Positions 16,410 to 26,400 of a DNA stretch of 64,000 bases are shown one piece after another. The number at the start of each line of letters is the position of its first letter. Within the stretch, counting starts at the first letter, position 1. The DNA is from Firmicutes bacterium UBA2116 (GTDB lineage: Bacteria; Bacillota; Clostridia; Tissierellales; Sedimentibacteraceae): the NCBI GenBank assembly GCA_002331025.1, contig DCYG01000004.1, positions 125,639 through 189,638 of the forward strand, in the 5' to 3' direction. The translations under genes and the position numbers were made by a program. The notes under the pieces are model-generated. The model was not told where the DNA came from and ran no database searches. It saw only the letters and a program-made list of their open reading frames with translations.

Positions 16410-17816
16410 ATGAGTATACAAGTTCCGGGACTTACGGAAGTAGTGATACCAAGTACCATAACAGTCCATTTGGGACCTCCTGATCAGGATGCTGAAAATG
16501 TTACTGTACCGTTTATAGATTACATTAAAAATGTAGCATCAAGCGAACTGTATCCTACATGGCCCGAAAATGCATTACGAGCCAACATTTATGCAATTAT
16601 ATCTGTTGCGTTAAACAGGGTTTTTACTGAATGGTACAGGTCGCAGGGATATAATTTTGATATTACGAATACGACTCAATATGATCAGGCCTTTGTAAAC
16701 AACAGAGGTATTTTTGATAATGTTTCCGAAATAGTTGACCAAATATTTGACAGTTACATTGCCAGACAGGGACAATTAGAGCCGTTATTTGCACAATTTT
16801 GCGACGGACGAATAGTTCAGTGTCCCGGTTTGTCTCAGTGGGGGACTGTTAATTTAGCTGAACAGAATTTAACACCTTATAACATTCTTCAATATTATTA
16901 TGGCGAAGATATAAATATAATGACTGACACTCCGTTAGTTGATCTTATAGAAACCTTTCCGGGACCCTTAGTACTTGGAGATAACAATCCTTATGTATTA
17001 TCTATGCAAATTTCGCTGAATACTATTGCAACAAACTATCCTGCTTTGCCAAGAATCCCTAATCCAACCGGAACCTTTGATGAAGCGACAGAGGCAGCAG
17101 TACGTACCTTCCAAAGTATTTTTAACCTTCCGGTTACCGGTGTAGTGGATAAAGCAACCTGGTATCGGATAAGAAGAATATATATAGCCGTTACGAGTTT
17201 GGCCGAATTAACCTCAAGAGGAATAGGAATAGGCGAAATACCTGAATTTACTCCCACACCTATAGAAGGAGTAGTGCCGCGAGTTCAGATAGTACAATAT
17301 TTTCTTAATGTTTTGTCGGCTTTTTATAACACCATACCATCAGTTGATATAAGTGGTATTCTGGATACTCATACAAGAAATGCAATTATGGAATTCCAAA
17401 AAACTTTTAACTTGCCCGTAACCGGAATTGTAGACGAATCAACCTGGAATACAATGTACAACAACGTTATAGGAATATTGGATACATTGCCTCCTTCAGC
17501 CATAGCTCTTCCGAGCTTATTATGGCCGGGAACAGTTTACAGCTTAGGTTCCGAAGGACCGGCCGTATATCTTATTCAACAATACTTATCTTATATTGCT
17601 TCTGTTTTAGAAGGATTGCCGCCAACAGTTCCGGACGGTATTTACGGTCCTGTGACAGAGGAAGCCGTAAGAGCATTCCAGCAATATTTTGGCATCGATG
17701 TAACGGGGGTTGTAGACCAATATACCTGGGACAGAATTGTTTTAATTTATCGCCAATTAAGGTTCGGAAATGCCCGAAGTGAAGGTCAATTCCCAGGCAA
17801 TAATATTGGAGGTTAA
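16410..17816 (+). CDS. SleC-like spore cortex-lytic protein: SpoIID-like domain plus three peptidoglycan-binding repeats
   Basis: 468 aa. Residues ~30-170 form the SpoIID/LytB-like domain of SleC, with VASSELYPTWP carrying the acidic residue expected for lytic transglycosylase activity, and LSQWGT. Three PG_binding_1 repeats follow at about 187-262, 287-360 and 377-451, each ending in a VTG(V/I)VD..TW motif. Clostridial SleC degrades spore cortex during germination. This protein lacks the usual N-terminal domain, which is encoded just upstream. The ATG at 16410 has TAGGAGG at good spacing. A paralogue lies at 18807-20252. Confidence 0.8.
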   Translation: MSIQVPGLTEVVIPSTITVHLGPPDQDAENVTVPFIDYIKNVASSELYPTWPENALRANIYAIISVALNRVFTEWYRSQGYNFDITNTTQYDQAFVNNRGIFDNVSEIVDQIFDSYIARQGQLEPLFAQFCDGRIVQCPGLSQWGTVNLAEQNLTPYNILQYYYGEDINIMTDTPLVDLIETFPGPLVLGDNNPYVLSMQISLNTIATNYPALPRIPNPTGTFDEATEAAVRTFQSIFNLPVTGVVDKATWYRIRRIYIAVTSLAELTSRGIGIGEIPEFTPTPIEGVVPRVQIVQYFLNVLSAFYNTIPSVDISGILDTHTRNAIMEFQKTFNLPVTGIVDESTWNTMYNNVIGILDTLPPSAIALPSLLWPGTVYSLGSEGPAVYLIQQYLSYIASVLEGLPPTVPDGIYGPVTEEAVRAFQQYFGIDVTGVVDQYTWDRIVLIYRQLRFGNARSEGQFPGNNIGG

Positions 17817-17817
17817 T

Positions 17818-18243
17818 ATGCACCATAAGCCGTATTATGTAAAAAATTTAATAAAGAAATTGGAAGCGGAAGTTGGATATATTGACGTCAATACATCTAC
17901 AGGATTAGGTGCAATTCCTATAAGCAATGCCGAAGTTTCTGTATACGTATGGAACGAACAAGAAGGAGAAACACTCATAAGGACATTTACCACTGATGAA
18001 AGCGGTAAGGCGCCCAGAATTGAACTTCCCGTTTTGCTTTCAAATATAGGTTTATCAGGAGAGGGAAGGACGCAATACCATTTAGTTGTTCGTGCACCGA
18101 ACTATCATACAGTGATAATAATAAATGTTGAAATTTATCCTAACATCGCAAATCAATTCAATGTAAACTTAACACCGTTAAGACCCGATGAGACCCATCG
18201 TGATGAGCGGGTCGATATTCCTATACAAACAAAAAATAAGTAA
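17818..18243 (+). CDS. Second stand-alone SleC N-terminal domain protein
   Basis: 141 aa starting at the ATG at 17818, with GGAGG 5 nt upstream overlapping the previous stop. The frame is open further upstream but without a ribosome binding site. It is homologous by eye to the 15835 product: GYIDVNTSTGLGAIPISNAEV near residue 20, DESGKAPRIELPVL near 62, and VRAPNYHTVIIINVEIYPN near 97. It has almost no leader or linker, so it is essentially the bare domain. It is the start of the second half of the duplicated cluster. Confidence 0.7.
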   Translation: MHHKPYYVKNLIKKLEAEVGYIDVNTSTGLGAIPISNAEVSVYVWNEQEGETLIRTFTTDESGKAPRIELPVLLSNIGLSGEGRTQYHLVVRAPNYHTVIIINVEIYPNIANQFNVNLTPLRPDETHRDERVDIPIQTKNK

Positions 18244-18253
18244 GGAGGTAAAT

Positions 18254-18772
18254 ATGAAAAATAAATTAGCCGCTGCAAATCCTGTTTTAGAAATTCAGCT
18301 CTACTTAAATGATATAGCGCAAGTACATCCTGAAATTCCCTTAGTATATCCCACTGGAAGATATGACGACAGAACTCGTAATGCAGTTACAGAATTTCAA
18401 AAATTTTTTTCATTGCCTGTGACAGGTGTAGTTGACTTGGAAACATGGAATAAAATTCTCAGTGAGCATAAAAAATGTTCTCATTGTATCAATGCTCCAA
18501 GCACCGTAGCTTGCTTTCCAAGCAATATTACGAAATTCCAATTAGGAGACCAGAATAATTTTATATATATACTGCAAATTGTGTTAAACAATTTTAAAAG
18601 AAAATATGTTAACTATGTGGAGGTTCCTATAACCGGAATTTTTGATGAAAAAACCGAAGAAGCTGTTAAACAGTTTCAACGAATGAGCGATCTTCCTGTT
18701 ACAGGCGTATTAGACCGGGAAACATGGAATACTTTGAATTTGATAAATAGTACCTGCCGTCTATATGATTAA
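18254..18772 (+). CDS. Two-repeat peptidoglycan-binding protein
   Basis: 172 aa made of two PG_binding_1 repeats (residues ~8-75 and ~98-165), each with a T-x-x-AVxxFQ helix and a LPVTGV(V/L)D.ETWN motif. They are joined by a linker with several Cys (CSHC and CF). It has no catalytic domain and no signal peptide. The start is set by AAGGAGG at 18242-18248. Lying between a SleC prepeptide-like gene and a SleC-like enzyme, it may be a cortex-binding accessory or a remnant of a larger SleC copy. Confidence 0.7.
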   Translation: MKNKLAAANPVLEIQLYLNDIAQVHPEIPLVYPTGRYDDRTRNAVTEFQKFFSLPVTGVVDLETWNKILSEHKKCSHCINAPSTVACFPSNITKFQLGDQNNFIYILQIVLNNFKRKYVNYVEVPITGIFDEKTEEAVKQFQRMSDLPVTGVLDRETWNTLNLINSTCRLYD

Positions 18773-18806
18773 GAATAATCATAGAATTTACTGAGGAGAT
18801 TATAAG

Positions 18807-20252
18807 GTGCACATTAAGAAATCAAAAAATAAAAATAAAGTTATACATGCTTTGCAGGAAATAAATATCCCTCCAAGTATACCGGTAATTTCAATACCTA
18901 CAAATATAACTGTTCATTTAGGTGCGCCCGGAGATGATGCCGAAAATGTAACGGTTCCTTTTATTGATTATATTAAGAATGTGGCTTCAAGCGAATTATA
19001 TCCCACATGGCCTGATAATTCCTTAATTGCAAATATAGTTGCTATTACATCTGTTACATTAAACAGAGTTTATACTGAATGGTACAGATCAAGAGGTTAC
19101 AATTTTGATATCACTAACGATACCCGTTATGACCAGGCATTTGTACATAACAGAGGTATTTTTGACAGTATATCGCTTATAACAGATAGAATTTTTAATT
19201 ATTATATAGCCAGAACAGGTCAAACCTTCCCCATTTATGCAAGATTTTGCGACGGAAGGATATCCGTATGCGATGGATTGCAGCAATGGGGAACTGTGGA
19301 ATTAGCTGATGCAGGATATATTCCTGAAGAAATACTAAAATACTATTACGGTGAAAATATTGAAATAATAATGAACGCACCTCAAACCGATGTTCAGAGC
19401 ACTTATCCCGGTGAACCGCTTTCATTAGGTGATTCAAGCTTAAATGTCCTGAAAATGCAAGGTTATTTGGAAAGAATCAGACGTAATTATCCAGCAATAT
19501 CTGCAATTACACCAATTGATGGTTTTTTTGGAGAAACAACCGAAGCTGCCGTAAAAACTTTTCAAAATGTTTTTCAATTGCCGCAAACCGGTGTTATAGA
19601 TGAAGGGACGTGGTACAGAATAATCCGTACTTATACTGCGGTTACTAAACTAGCTGAATTATCAACAGAAGGCTTAATGTTTAACGAATTGTACGGCATA
19701 ACATCAGGACAATTTTTAGAAGGTGATGTAAGGCCGGGAGTTGATCTGTTACAATTTGCTTTAAATGTTTTATCGGCATTTTACAACACAGTTCCTGCTG
19801 TCCCAATTACATCAGTATACGATTATCAAACAAGAGATGCCGTTTTGCAGTATCAAAAAACTATGGACTTAGCACAAACGGGTATCGCCAATGAAGAAAC
19901 AATAAATTCGATATATAGGACTATAATAGGCATATTGGAAGCAGTTCCCCCCGAAGAGGTGTATATTCCTGTTTTACAATGGCCCGGTATAATATATTCA
20001 TTAGGATATGAATCTCCGGGAGTTTATGTGATTCAAGAAATGTTATCTTATATTTCATTAATAATACCTGCAATCCCTTATATCGAACCCAATGGCATAT
20101 ATGACGAAACTACCCGAAATGCTGTTACAGTATTTCAAAATTTAAATGGTTTGGATCCTACCGGAACTGTGGATGAACGAACATGGAATTTAATAGTAAG
20201 CGTATACAGGCAGCAAAGGTATAGTGGAATCACAACTTTACCAACCTTGTAG
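18807..20252 (+). CDS. Second SleC-like cortex-lytic protein
   Basis: 481 aa starting at GTG 18807, 8 nt after GAGGAG. It has the same order as the 16410 product: a basic N-terminus of ~25 residues, the SpoIID-like domain (~40-185, with VASSELYPTWP and LQQWGT), then three PG-binding repeats (~205-280, ~305-375, ~395-470). The first ~130 residues are nearly identical to the paralogue and later repeats are more diverged. In the second repeat the usual PVTGVVD motif is degenerate (LAQTGIANEE). The stop codon lies inside the terminator hairpin shared with the convergent gene. Confidence 0.8.
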   Translation: MHIKKSKNKNKVIHALQEINIPPSIPVISIPTNITVHLGAPGDDAENVTVPFIDYIKNVASSELYPTWPDNSLIANIVAITSVTLNRVYTEWYRSRGYNFDITNDTRYDQAFVHNRGIFDSISLITDRIFNYYIARTGQTFPIYARFCDGRISVCDGLQQWGTVELADAGYIPEEILKYYYGENIEIIMNAPQTDVQSTYPGEPLSLGDSSLNVLKMQGYLERIRRNYPAISAITPIDGFFGETTEAAVKTFQNVFQLPQTGVIDEGTWYRIIRTYTAVTKLAELSTEGLMFNELYGITSGQFLEGDVRPGVDLLQFALNVLSAFYNTVPAVPITSVYDYQTRDAVLQYQKTMDLAQTGIANEETINSIYRTIIGILEAVPPEEVYIPVLQWPGIIYSLGYESPGVYVIQEMLSYISLIIPAIPYIEPNGIYDETTRNAVTVFQNLNGLDPTGTVDERTWNLIVSVYRQQRYSGITTLPTL

Positions 20253-20284
20253 GCTGAGGAATATTAAGCTTTTTCATCAGCCTA
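20250..20284. terminator. Bidirectional terminator spanning both stop codons
   Basis: TAGGCTGAGGAA and TTCATCAGCCTA pair with one mismatch. The stop codons of the convergent genes at 20252 and 20282 both lie within the arms. The arm sequence resembles hairpins at 22839-22862 and 47629-47658. Confidence 0.7.
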
Positions 20285-22138
20285 AGGGGAGGTTATCAAA
20301 TCAATAAATACTTCAACTATATCAGGATCAAATTGCGAGCCGGAACACCGTTTTAATTCAGCCGCGGCTTCATCAATGCTCATATTTTTCTTATACGGCA
20401 TACCATAAATCATATCATCATAAGCTTCAGCTATTGCAATAATTCTTGCCTGAATTGATATTTCCTCGCCCTTGAAACCGCCGGGATAACCATTACCGTC
20501 CCATCTTTCATGATGCTTAAGCACATAATCCGCAATTTCCGAATAATCATTGGACGTACTGAGCATTCTGTACCCAATTTCAGGATGCCTTTTCAGTTCA
20601 TTGTATTCCTCATAACTTAACCTTTGAGGTTTATTAAGAATATTTTCATCAATTCCCATTTTGCCTATATCATGCATTATTCCCGCTAACTTAACTTGTA
20701 TTGTTTTTTCTTTATCAAAATTAAGCTTTAGTGCAATTTTTTCGCAGATTTCACCGACTCTTTTAGAATGGAGCATCTCTCTGTTGCTTTTTTCATACAA
20801 TGTGTTCATTATAATTTCAATTGTTTTGTTTCTTATGCAGGAACTTTCATATAGCTTGTGTCTGTACATACGTGCTTCGGCAGATTTAAATACATCATTG
20901 AAGCTTTCTTCAATTCTTCTTTTGGTTTTATATCCAAAAGAAATTGAAACATCAATTCCTCTGACCTTTTCTTTTAGCGCCAGAGAATTTATATTTTTAA
21001 TAATTTCGACTGCCTTCCATGATTCTGTATTAGGTAAGATTATCAAAAATTCGTCGCCGCCTATCCTCACCAGCTTATCTGTGTCTCTGCAGCAACCGGC
21101 TCTTATTACATCTGTGGCTTTTTTCAATAAATCATCACCTACTGAGTGACCAAACGAGTCATTTGTAAGCTTTAAACCATTCACATCGGCTAAAATAACC
21201 GACATCGGAAGATTTTTTTCAACATCAATTTCTTTAAGGTTTTCATCAAAATATCTTCTGTTATAAAATCCTGTCAGCTGGTCACGATAGCTTAAATACA
21301 AAACCTCTTCCTGCTTATTTCTTTTTGCGGTTATGTCAGTGTGAGTACCGCTGAGCAGTAACGGATTGCCATCTTCTGTCCATGATATTACCTTACCTCT
21401 GTCTTGTATCCAAACCCAATGACCATCTTTATGTCTCATACGATATTCATCATCATAGCAATCTATTTTTTTATTATAAAGAAGTATATCCTTGTTCAGC
21501 TCCTGTTGTAAATCATCAGGGTGGACTAATTCTATCCATGTATCCTCATTAATTGGAGACAACTCTTCAAGTGTGTATCCCAAAATGCTTGCCCATCTTT
21601 CGTTGTAAATACGCTCGCCTGTCTGCATATTTAACTCCCATGTACCAATATCGGTTGCCTCAATTATGTTTTCCATCCGTCTTCTCGCATTTTCCAGCTC
21701 GATCGTATGAAGCTTTTCTTTTGTTATATCGATTAAATAAGTTACCAAAAATTTTCTGTTAGGTGCTTTTAAATGAATCTTGTACCACTTGTTAACATAT
21801 TTATTATATATTTCAAATTCCTGCTGTTTACCCTTGTATATTGCCCTGCCCGCATGCAGCATGAGCTGTTCTGTTTTTTTATTATCAATGCATTCAAAGA
21901 ATACAGATATGTTTTTTCCTATTAATTCGTTTGATTTTAACCCCGACTTCTCTTCAAATATTGAATTAACCTCTATAAATTTATAATCATGGGGCTTATT
22001 ATTTTCATCATAAATAATTTCAAAAAACGCATATCCGATTGGTAAATCCAAAAATAAGCTTTTGTATGAATTTTCATCAAAGTCATATTTATTATTTGCT
22101 GTATACGTTTGCCGATTTAACAATGCATTTTTTGTCAT
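20282..22138 (-). CDS. PAS-PAS-GGDEF-HD-GYP cyclic-di-GMP signalling protein
   Basis: 618 aa from the ATG at 22138, set by TGGAGGT 6 nt upstream. Two PAS/PAC domains cover ~25-145 and ~150-270 (HPDDLQQELNKD, MRHKDGHWVWIQDRGKVI). A GGDEF domain follows at ~285-440, with RIGGDEFLIIL intact, so cyclase activity is possible. A C-terminal HD-GYP domain carries HDIGKMG and HHERWDGNGYPGG, the full phosphodiesterase signature. It is soluble with no membrane segment. It may switch between making and breaking c-di-GMP under PAS control; the net activity cannot be read from the sequence. Confidence 0.9.
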   Translation of the reverse strand: MTKNALLNRQTYTANNKYDFDENSYKSLFLDLPIGYAFFEIIYDENNKPHDYKFIEVNSIFEEKSGLKSNELIGKNISVFFECIDNKKTEQLMLHAGRAIYKGKQQEFEIYNKYVNKWYKIHLKAPNRKFLVTYLIDITKEKLHTIELENARRRMENIIEATDIGTWELNMQTGERIYNERWASILGYTLEELSPINEDTWIELVHPDDLQQELNKDILLYNKKIDCYDDEYRMRHKDGHWVWIQDRGKVISWTEDGNPLLLSGTHTDITAKRNKQEEVLYLSYRDQLTGFYNRRYFDENLKEIDVEKNLPMSVILADVNGLKLTNDSFGHSVGDDLLKKATDVIRAGCCRDTDKLVRIGGDEFLIILPNTESWKAVEIIKNINSLALKEKVRGIDVSISFGYKTKRRIEESFNDVFKSAEARMYRHKLYESSCIRNKTIEIIMNTLYEKSNREMLHSKRVGEICEKIALKLNFDKEKTIQVKLAGIMHDIGKMGIDENILNKPQRLSYEEYNELKRHPEIGYRMLSTSNDYSEIADYVLKHHERWDGNGYPGGFKGEEISIQARIIAIAEAYDDMIYGMPYKKNMSIDEAAAELKRCSGSQFDPDIVEVFIDLITSP

Positions 22139-22231
22139 TATTCTACCTCCATTAAAATTATTAATAATTATCAATATTTAGTATATTGTATCATATTATT
22201 CCATATTTTTCAATATTAAGTTATAAAAAAA

Positions 22232-22249
22232 CCACCTTATATAAGGTGG
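22232..22249 (-). terminator. Intrinsic terminator of uspA
   Basis: Perfect palindrome CCACCTTATATAAGGTGG followed on the minus strand by seven T. It lies 17 bp past the uspA stop. Confidence 0.9.
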
Positions 22250-22266
22250 AATAGCATGATTAAAAT

Positions 22267-22749
22267 TTATGGTTCAAAAGCACTTCTTATCACTAAGACA
22301 GGGCTTGGAGCTTCTGCTATTACTCTTTGAGTAACAGAGCCGACAAAAAATCTTTTCATTTTAGAAAAACCTCTGCTTCCCATAACTATAAGATCAAAGT
22401 TACCATTTTTAGCCTGCTCTATTATTTTTAAATACGGTTCTCCTACCAATACCTCTGTTTCTACTCTGATTCCGTTAAAATCAAGGCGTGATATTATCTG
22501 GCTCAAAAGCTTTTCGGAATTTTCAACATAATTGCTTTCCAACTTCTTCTCTAATTCTTCATTAATAATTATTGAGCCGTCTACTGCACCCCATAAATTT
22601 TCATTTCTGTCTTTCCTTTTGTTTTCGGATGATTTTACCACAGATATCAATTTTATATACGAGTTATTATTTCTTGCTATCTCAATAGCCTTTTTCACGG
22701 CCGCAATTGATGCATTAGATCCATCAATAGGAACTAATAACCTTTTCAT
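22267..22749 (-). CDS. Universal stress protein (UspA family)
   Basis: 160 aa starting at the ATG at 22749, 7 nt after GGAGG; two upstream ATGs are in or before the ribosome binding site. It has the Usp fold: KRLLVPIDGSNASIAAVKKA at the start and the ATP-binding signature GSRGFSKMKRFFVGSVTQRV (G-2x-G-9x-G-S pattern) near residue 128. ATP-binding Usp proteins support stress survival. It is a single gene between two terminators. Confidence 0.9.
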   Translation of the reverse strand: MKRLLVPIDGSNASIAAVKKAIEIARNNNSYIKLISVVKSSENKRKDRNENLWGAVDGSIIINEELEKKLESNYVENSEKLLSQIISRLDFNGIRVETEVLVGEPYLKIIEQAKNGNFDLIVMGSRGFSKMKRFFVGSVTQRVIAEAPSPVLVIRSAFEP

Positions 22750-22804
22750 ATGCATCCCTCCTCTTTTTATAATTATATCCAAACTAAATACTATTTAAAC
22801 ATAA

Positions 22805-22867
22805 AAAGCACACAACAGCCTACCATCTTGATGACAAAGTCATCAAGATGGTAGGCTGTTGTGCTTT
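22805..22867. terminator. Long perfect hairpin, probable terminator of the unknown membrane gene
   Basis: Arms of 24 bp (22812-22835 and 22839-22862) pair perfectly around an AAA loop, extended by AAAGCA/TGCTTT. The tip repeats the 3750-3768 palindrome. It lies between the 22874 stop and the uspA start. Confidence 0.7.
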
Positions 22868-22873
22868 GCAGGT

Positions 22874-23326
22874 CTATTCAACAACCGGCTTGGCAAGATG
22901 CTTAAATATAATTCTCACTATATTATATATTGCTATCGTTATTACAACCCACTCTACAAGGAACAGCCAAAAGTAACCCAGTTCAGCCATATACAGCTTA
23001 ATTCCCGTATATATTGAACCCAAAGCCGTTAATCCATAAACCGATTCATTATTAAACTGTTTTTTTCTTGCAATAAAAATGTATAATAATGCTAAAACAA
23101 ACCATATTACATAATCTCTTATCAATAAAAGTACATATTTTATTTCATCCAAGTTCATTGAATCACTCAAAAGACCGAATATTATGTCTATTATCCAGAA
23201 TGTTGTTATTATTATGAAAACAAATAATCCTATAGTTAATATATTATTTATCGATTCTTCTTTGTTTAAAGGCTTTAATAGTTTACCGGATAGCTTATTG
23301 ATTAACTTAGTTTTAAACCTTTTCAT
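22874..23326 (-). CDS. Unknown small membrane protein
   Basis: 150 aa from the ATG at 23326, chosen because AGGGGGA lies 5 nt upstream. A basic N-terminus of ~28 residues precedes three or four membrane segments (about 33-55, 70-92, 102-118 and 122-142). I see no catalytic motif and do not recognise the family. It lies upstream of uspA, but the strong hairpin between them argues against cotranscription. Confidence 0.5.
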   Translation of the reverse strand: MKRFKTKLINKLSGKLLKPLNKEESINNILTIGLFVFIIITTFWIIDIIFGLLSDSMNLDEIKYVLLLIRDYVIWFVLALLYIFIARKKQFNNESVYGLTALGSIYTGIKLYMAELGYFWLFLVEWVVITIAIYNIVRIIFKHLAKPVVE

Positions 23327-23420
23327 TAAAATCCCCCTAATCATATATAAATTTGTCCTTATATAAATATATATTTAATAGGCAATATATATGACTAAAT
23401 GCGATTTTTTTTTAGAAAAC

Positions 23421-26400
23421 CTAACTAATTTCTATTTTCACCTTGCTTCCGCCCATGCCTGCTGCGGCCGGAGTTACAATAAGCTTAAGAGGTATCCGGT
23501 TCTTAATCGATTCAACGTGACTTATAATACCCACAGACAGCTTATCGTTATGAATTTTTTCAAGTGAATCCATAACCACTTCTAACAGATTGTCATCAAG
23601 TGTGCCAAAACCCTCATCCAAGAAAAAAAGTTCGAGAGGTGCCGTACCCTTTAACTGAATCTGGGAGGAAAGTGCAAGGGCAAGGGCTAATGATGCAACA
23701 AAGGTTTCTCCGCCCGAAAGTGTCGATGCATCTCTCTGAGCTCCACCATTCTTATAATCCCTGATAAGAAACTTACTATCCTGATCAACCTCTAAGCCGT
23801 ATGTGCCGCCGGTAATTTCTTTTAATCTCCTGCCTGCCTCTATTGATACATATTTAAGCTGATTGGCAGCTACAAATTCAACGAACTTTTTTCCTCTGAA
23901 TAATTTCTCTAAATCTTTTAACAGAGCTAATTTGTGAGATAAGTCTTCTTTGTTTTTTTCAAGCTCTTTTTTGTAAGCTAATTTTTCTGACACTTTTTTG
24001 GCTCCAGCTTCAAGCATTATTCTTTCTTCCTTTAATTTATCAAGCATTTCAGCCTTTTCACTTTTCATATTCCGGATATTGACCCATTGCTCTGCTGTCA
24101 GAGATCTGCCGTTAAGCTTGTTTTTTAAATTTATGGATGCACCTCTTATTTGTGCTAAGGAGTTTATATAAGCATCAATTTGCTTTTTGAAATTATCCAA
24201 TTCGGATTTTGGTACATATTTAATTTTTGCCTCTTCAGCATCCTTTAACCCCTCTTCCTCCAAGACATTTTTAAGCAAAGAGTTATCTTTTTCGCATCTC
24301 TCTTTTAAGCTTATAAGATTTCCCTGCGCTGACATTATTTCATTATTACAATCCTTAAATTTCGTTTCTGCAGCTTCTCTGCTTTTCTCAAGCTTTTCAT
24401 ATTCTTCTGATATCTGATTAATTAAAGCGGATATCTGTTCTTTTGCATCTTCTAAATCCTCGATACCGCCGGACTTATTTTTTATACTTTCCGTCTTTTC
24501 ATCAATGCCTTTATTCTTCTCGTAAATTGTTGTATGTATTTCTTTCAAAAATATTTTGAGCTCATTCAATTTGTTTAATGATTTATCCTTTAATTCAAGT
24601 TCTGTTTTTAAGCTTTCGCGATGCTCCTTTATTTCCTTTTCGAGCAAACTGCGTTCATTTTCCTTGTTGTTGATTTCTTCTTTCACTTTTACGAAATCAA
24701 CAATTTGAAGCTCAGCTTTGACCTTATTCAGTTCTTTTTTCTTTTCCTCAGCTTCGTCACTTTTAAGCTTAAGCTCATTTGTCAGCTTTTTTAGCTGAGT
24801 CTTATTATGGTCTATGGAGCTTGTTATCTTATTATATTTCAACAACAATTTGCTCTTTTCTTCCGATAAAGTCCTTATATTTTTTTCGAGCTTAGATTTA
24901 TCATCGTTATACCTATTAACCTCTATGATTTGTCTCTGGAAATCATTTTTTAAATTCTCCAAGGATACTTTTTTATAATCTTCACCCAATTCATTCAATT
25001 TAGCATCACTTTGTTTTATAATATTTTCTTCCGTAAGCAAATTAGTTTGGATTTTGATTATTTCTGCCGTTAATTTCTTTGCCTTTTCTTCTGTGGCATT
25101 CAGGTCGTTTCTGTATGTTTCAGCATCAAAATCAAGCTTTTCTAATTTAAAATTTCCCTGATGATGAGACGTCGAACCGCAAACAGGGCATGCCTCCCCG
25201 TCTGAAAGCTCCTGTCTCAATATATGAGCGATATTTTCAGCTTCCTGTCTTTTTAATACGACCTTTGATAACTCTATTTCTTCATTCAAGGCAAAGGCTT
25301 CATCTTCCTTCGTTTTTAGCTCGATTTTCAATACATCGGTATTTTTCTTAGCTTTATTGATTGATTCGGTGAATTCATTATGCTTTTCCCATTTATTTTT
25401 TGCGTCGTCCAAATTTTCTTTTAATTTTAATAATGTATTTTGATCACCGGGACATTTTTCGTTTAGGATATTTAATGCTCTTTCATTACTTTTTAACAAT
25501 TCATCCTTGCCATTTAATTCTATTGAGCACATTTCGCTTAAAGCTGATTCCTCATTCAGGCTATCTCTTATTTCTTTTATTTCTTTGTTTATTTTATTTG
25601 TTTGACCGATTAAATTATCGTAGGAGTTTATAAGCAAAAAACCGGCATTAACTTTATCCTTAAATTCTTCAGCTACCTTCAACTGCTCGAATTTGCTTTC
25701 CTTGCTGCTAATATTGTCATTTAACTTTAAAATATTATTTTCACTTATCAATAATTGCTGATTGGCATTTTTTATTTCTTCTTCTGTTTTGTTTTTAGAT
25801 TCCTCAAATTGAAGCTTCTCCGCAATTAATTTTTTCAAAGCGACTTTTTCTTCTGTTGCATCAATGATTTTCTGCTCCTTCACCTTAAGAACAGGCAGGT
25901 TAGTATCTTTTTTATTCTTCGCTTCAGCATACAGCTTTTCTACACTGTTTTTATGGTCTTCAATTAGCAACGCTGTTTGCTTCAGCGCTGATACCTTTTT
26001 AGAAACTGCTTCAATTTGTTTAAGCGTATTTTCGTAAGCTTCGATGTAAGGCTTAACCTTGAGTGCACTTTCACCTTTAATTACTCTGTTGTTCAGTTCC
26101 TTAATTTCATTTTCCTGTTCTTTCAGGGATTTTTCTTTCTCATCAATCACTATCAGCTCTTTTTGTAAATCCCATACTTCCTTGCCTTCGTTATATTCTT
26201 TTTCGGCTGATGCCGACTCAACCGAAACCTTTTCGATTTGTATTTTTGTTTCCCTTAATAGTTTTTCCTTACTTTCAAGAATTTCTGTGCTTACATTCTC
26301 ATAACCCCTTAATTCTCCCTCCAAAACATCCAGTTTTTTTATTTCTCTGCCAATGTTTAAAGAAAGCTTGTTAGAAAGCTTGTCTCCGTATCTTTGAAGG

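Noticed and set aside
17572..17826. Minus-strand ORF over the SleC-like gene
   Set aside because: Shadow frame of a repeat-rich gene, without a ribosome binding site.
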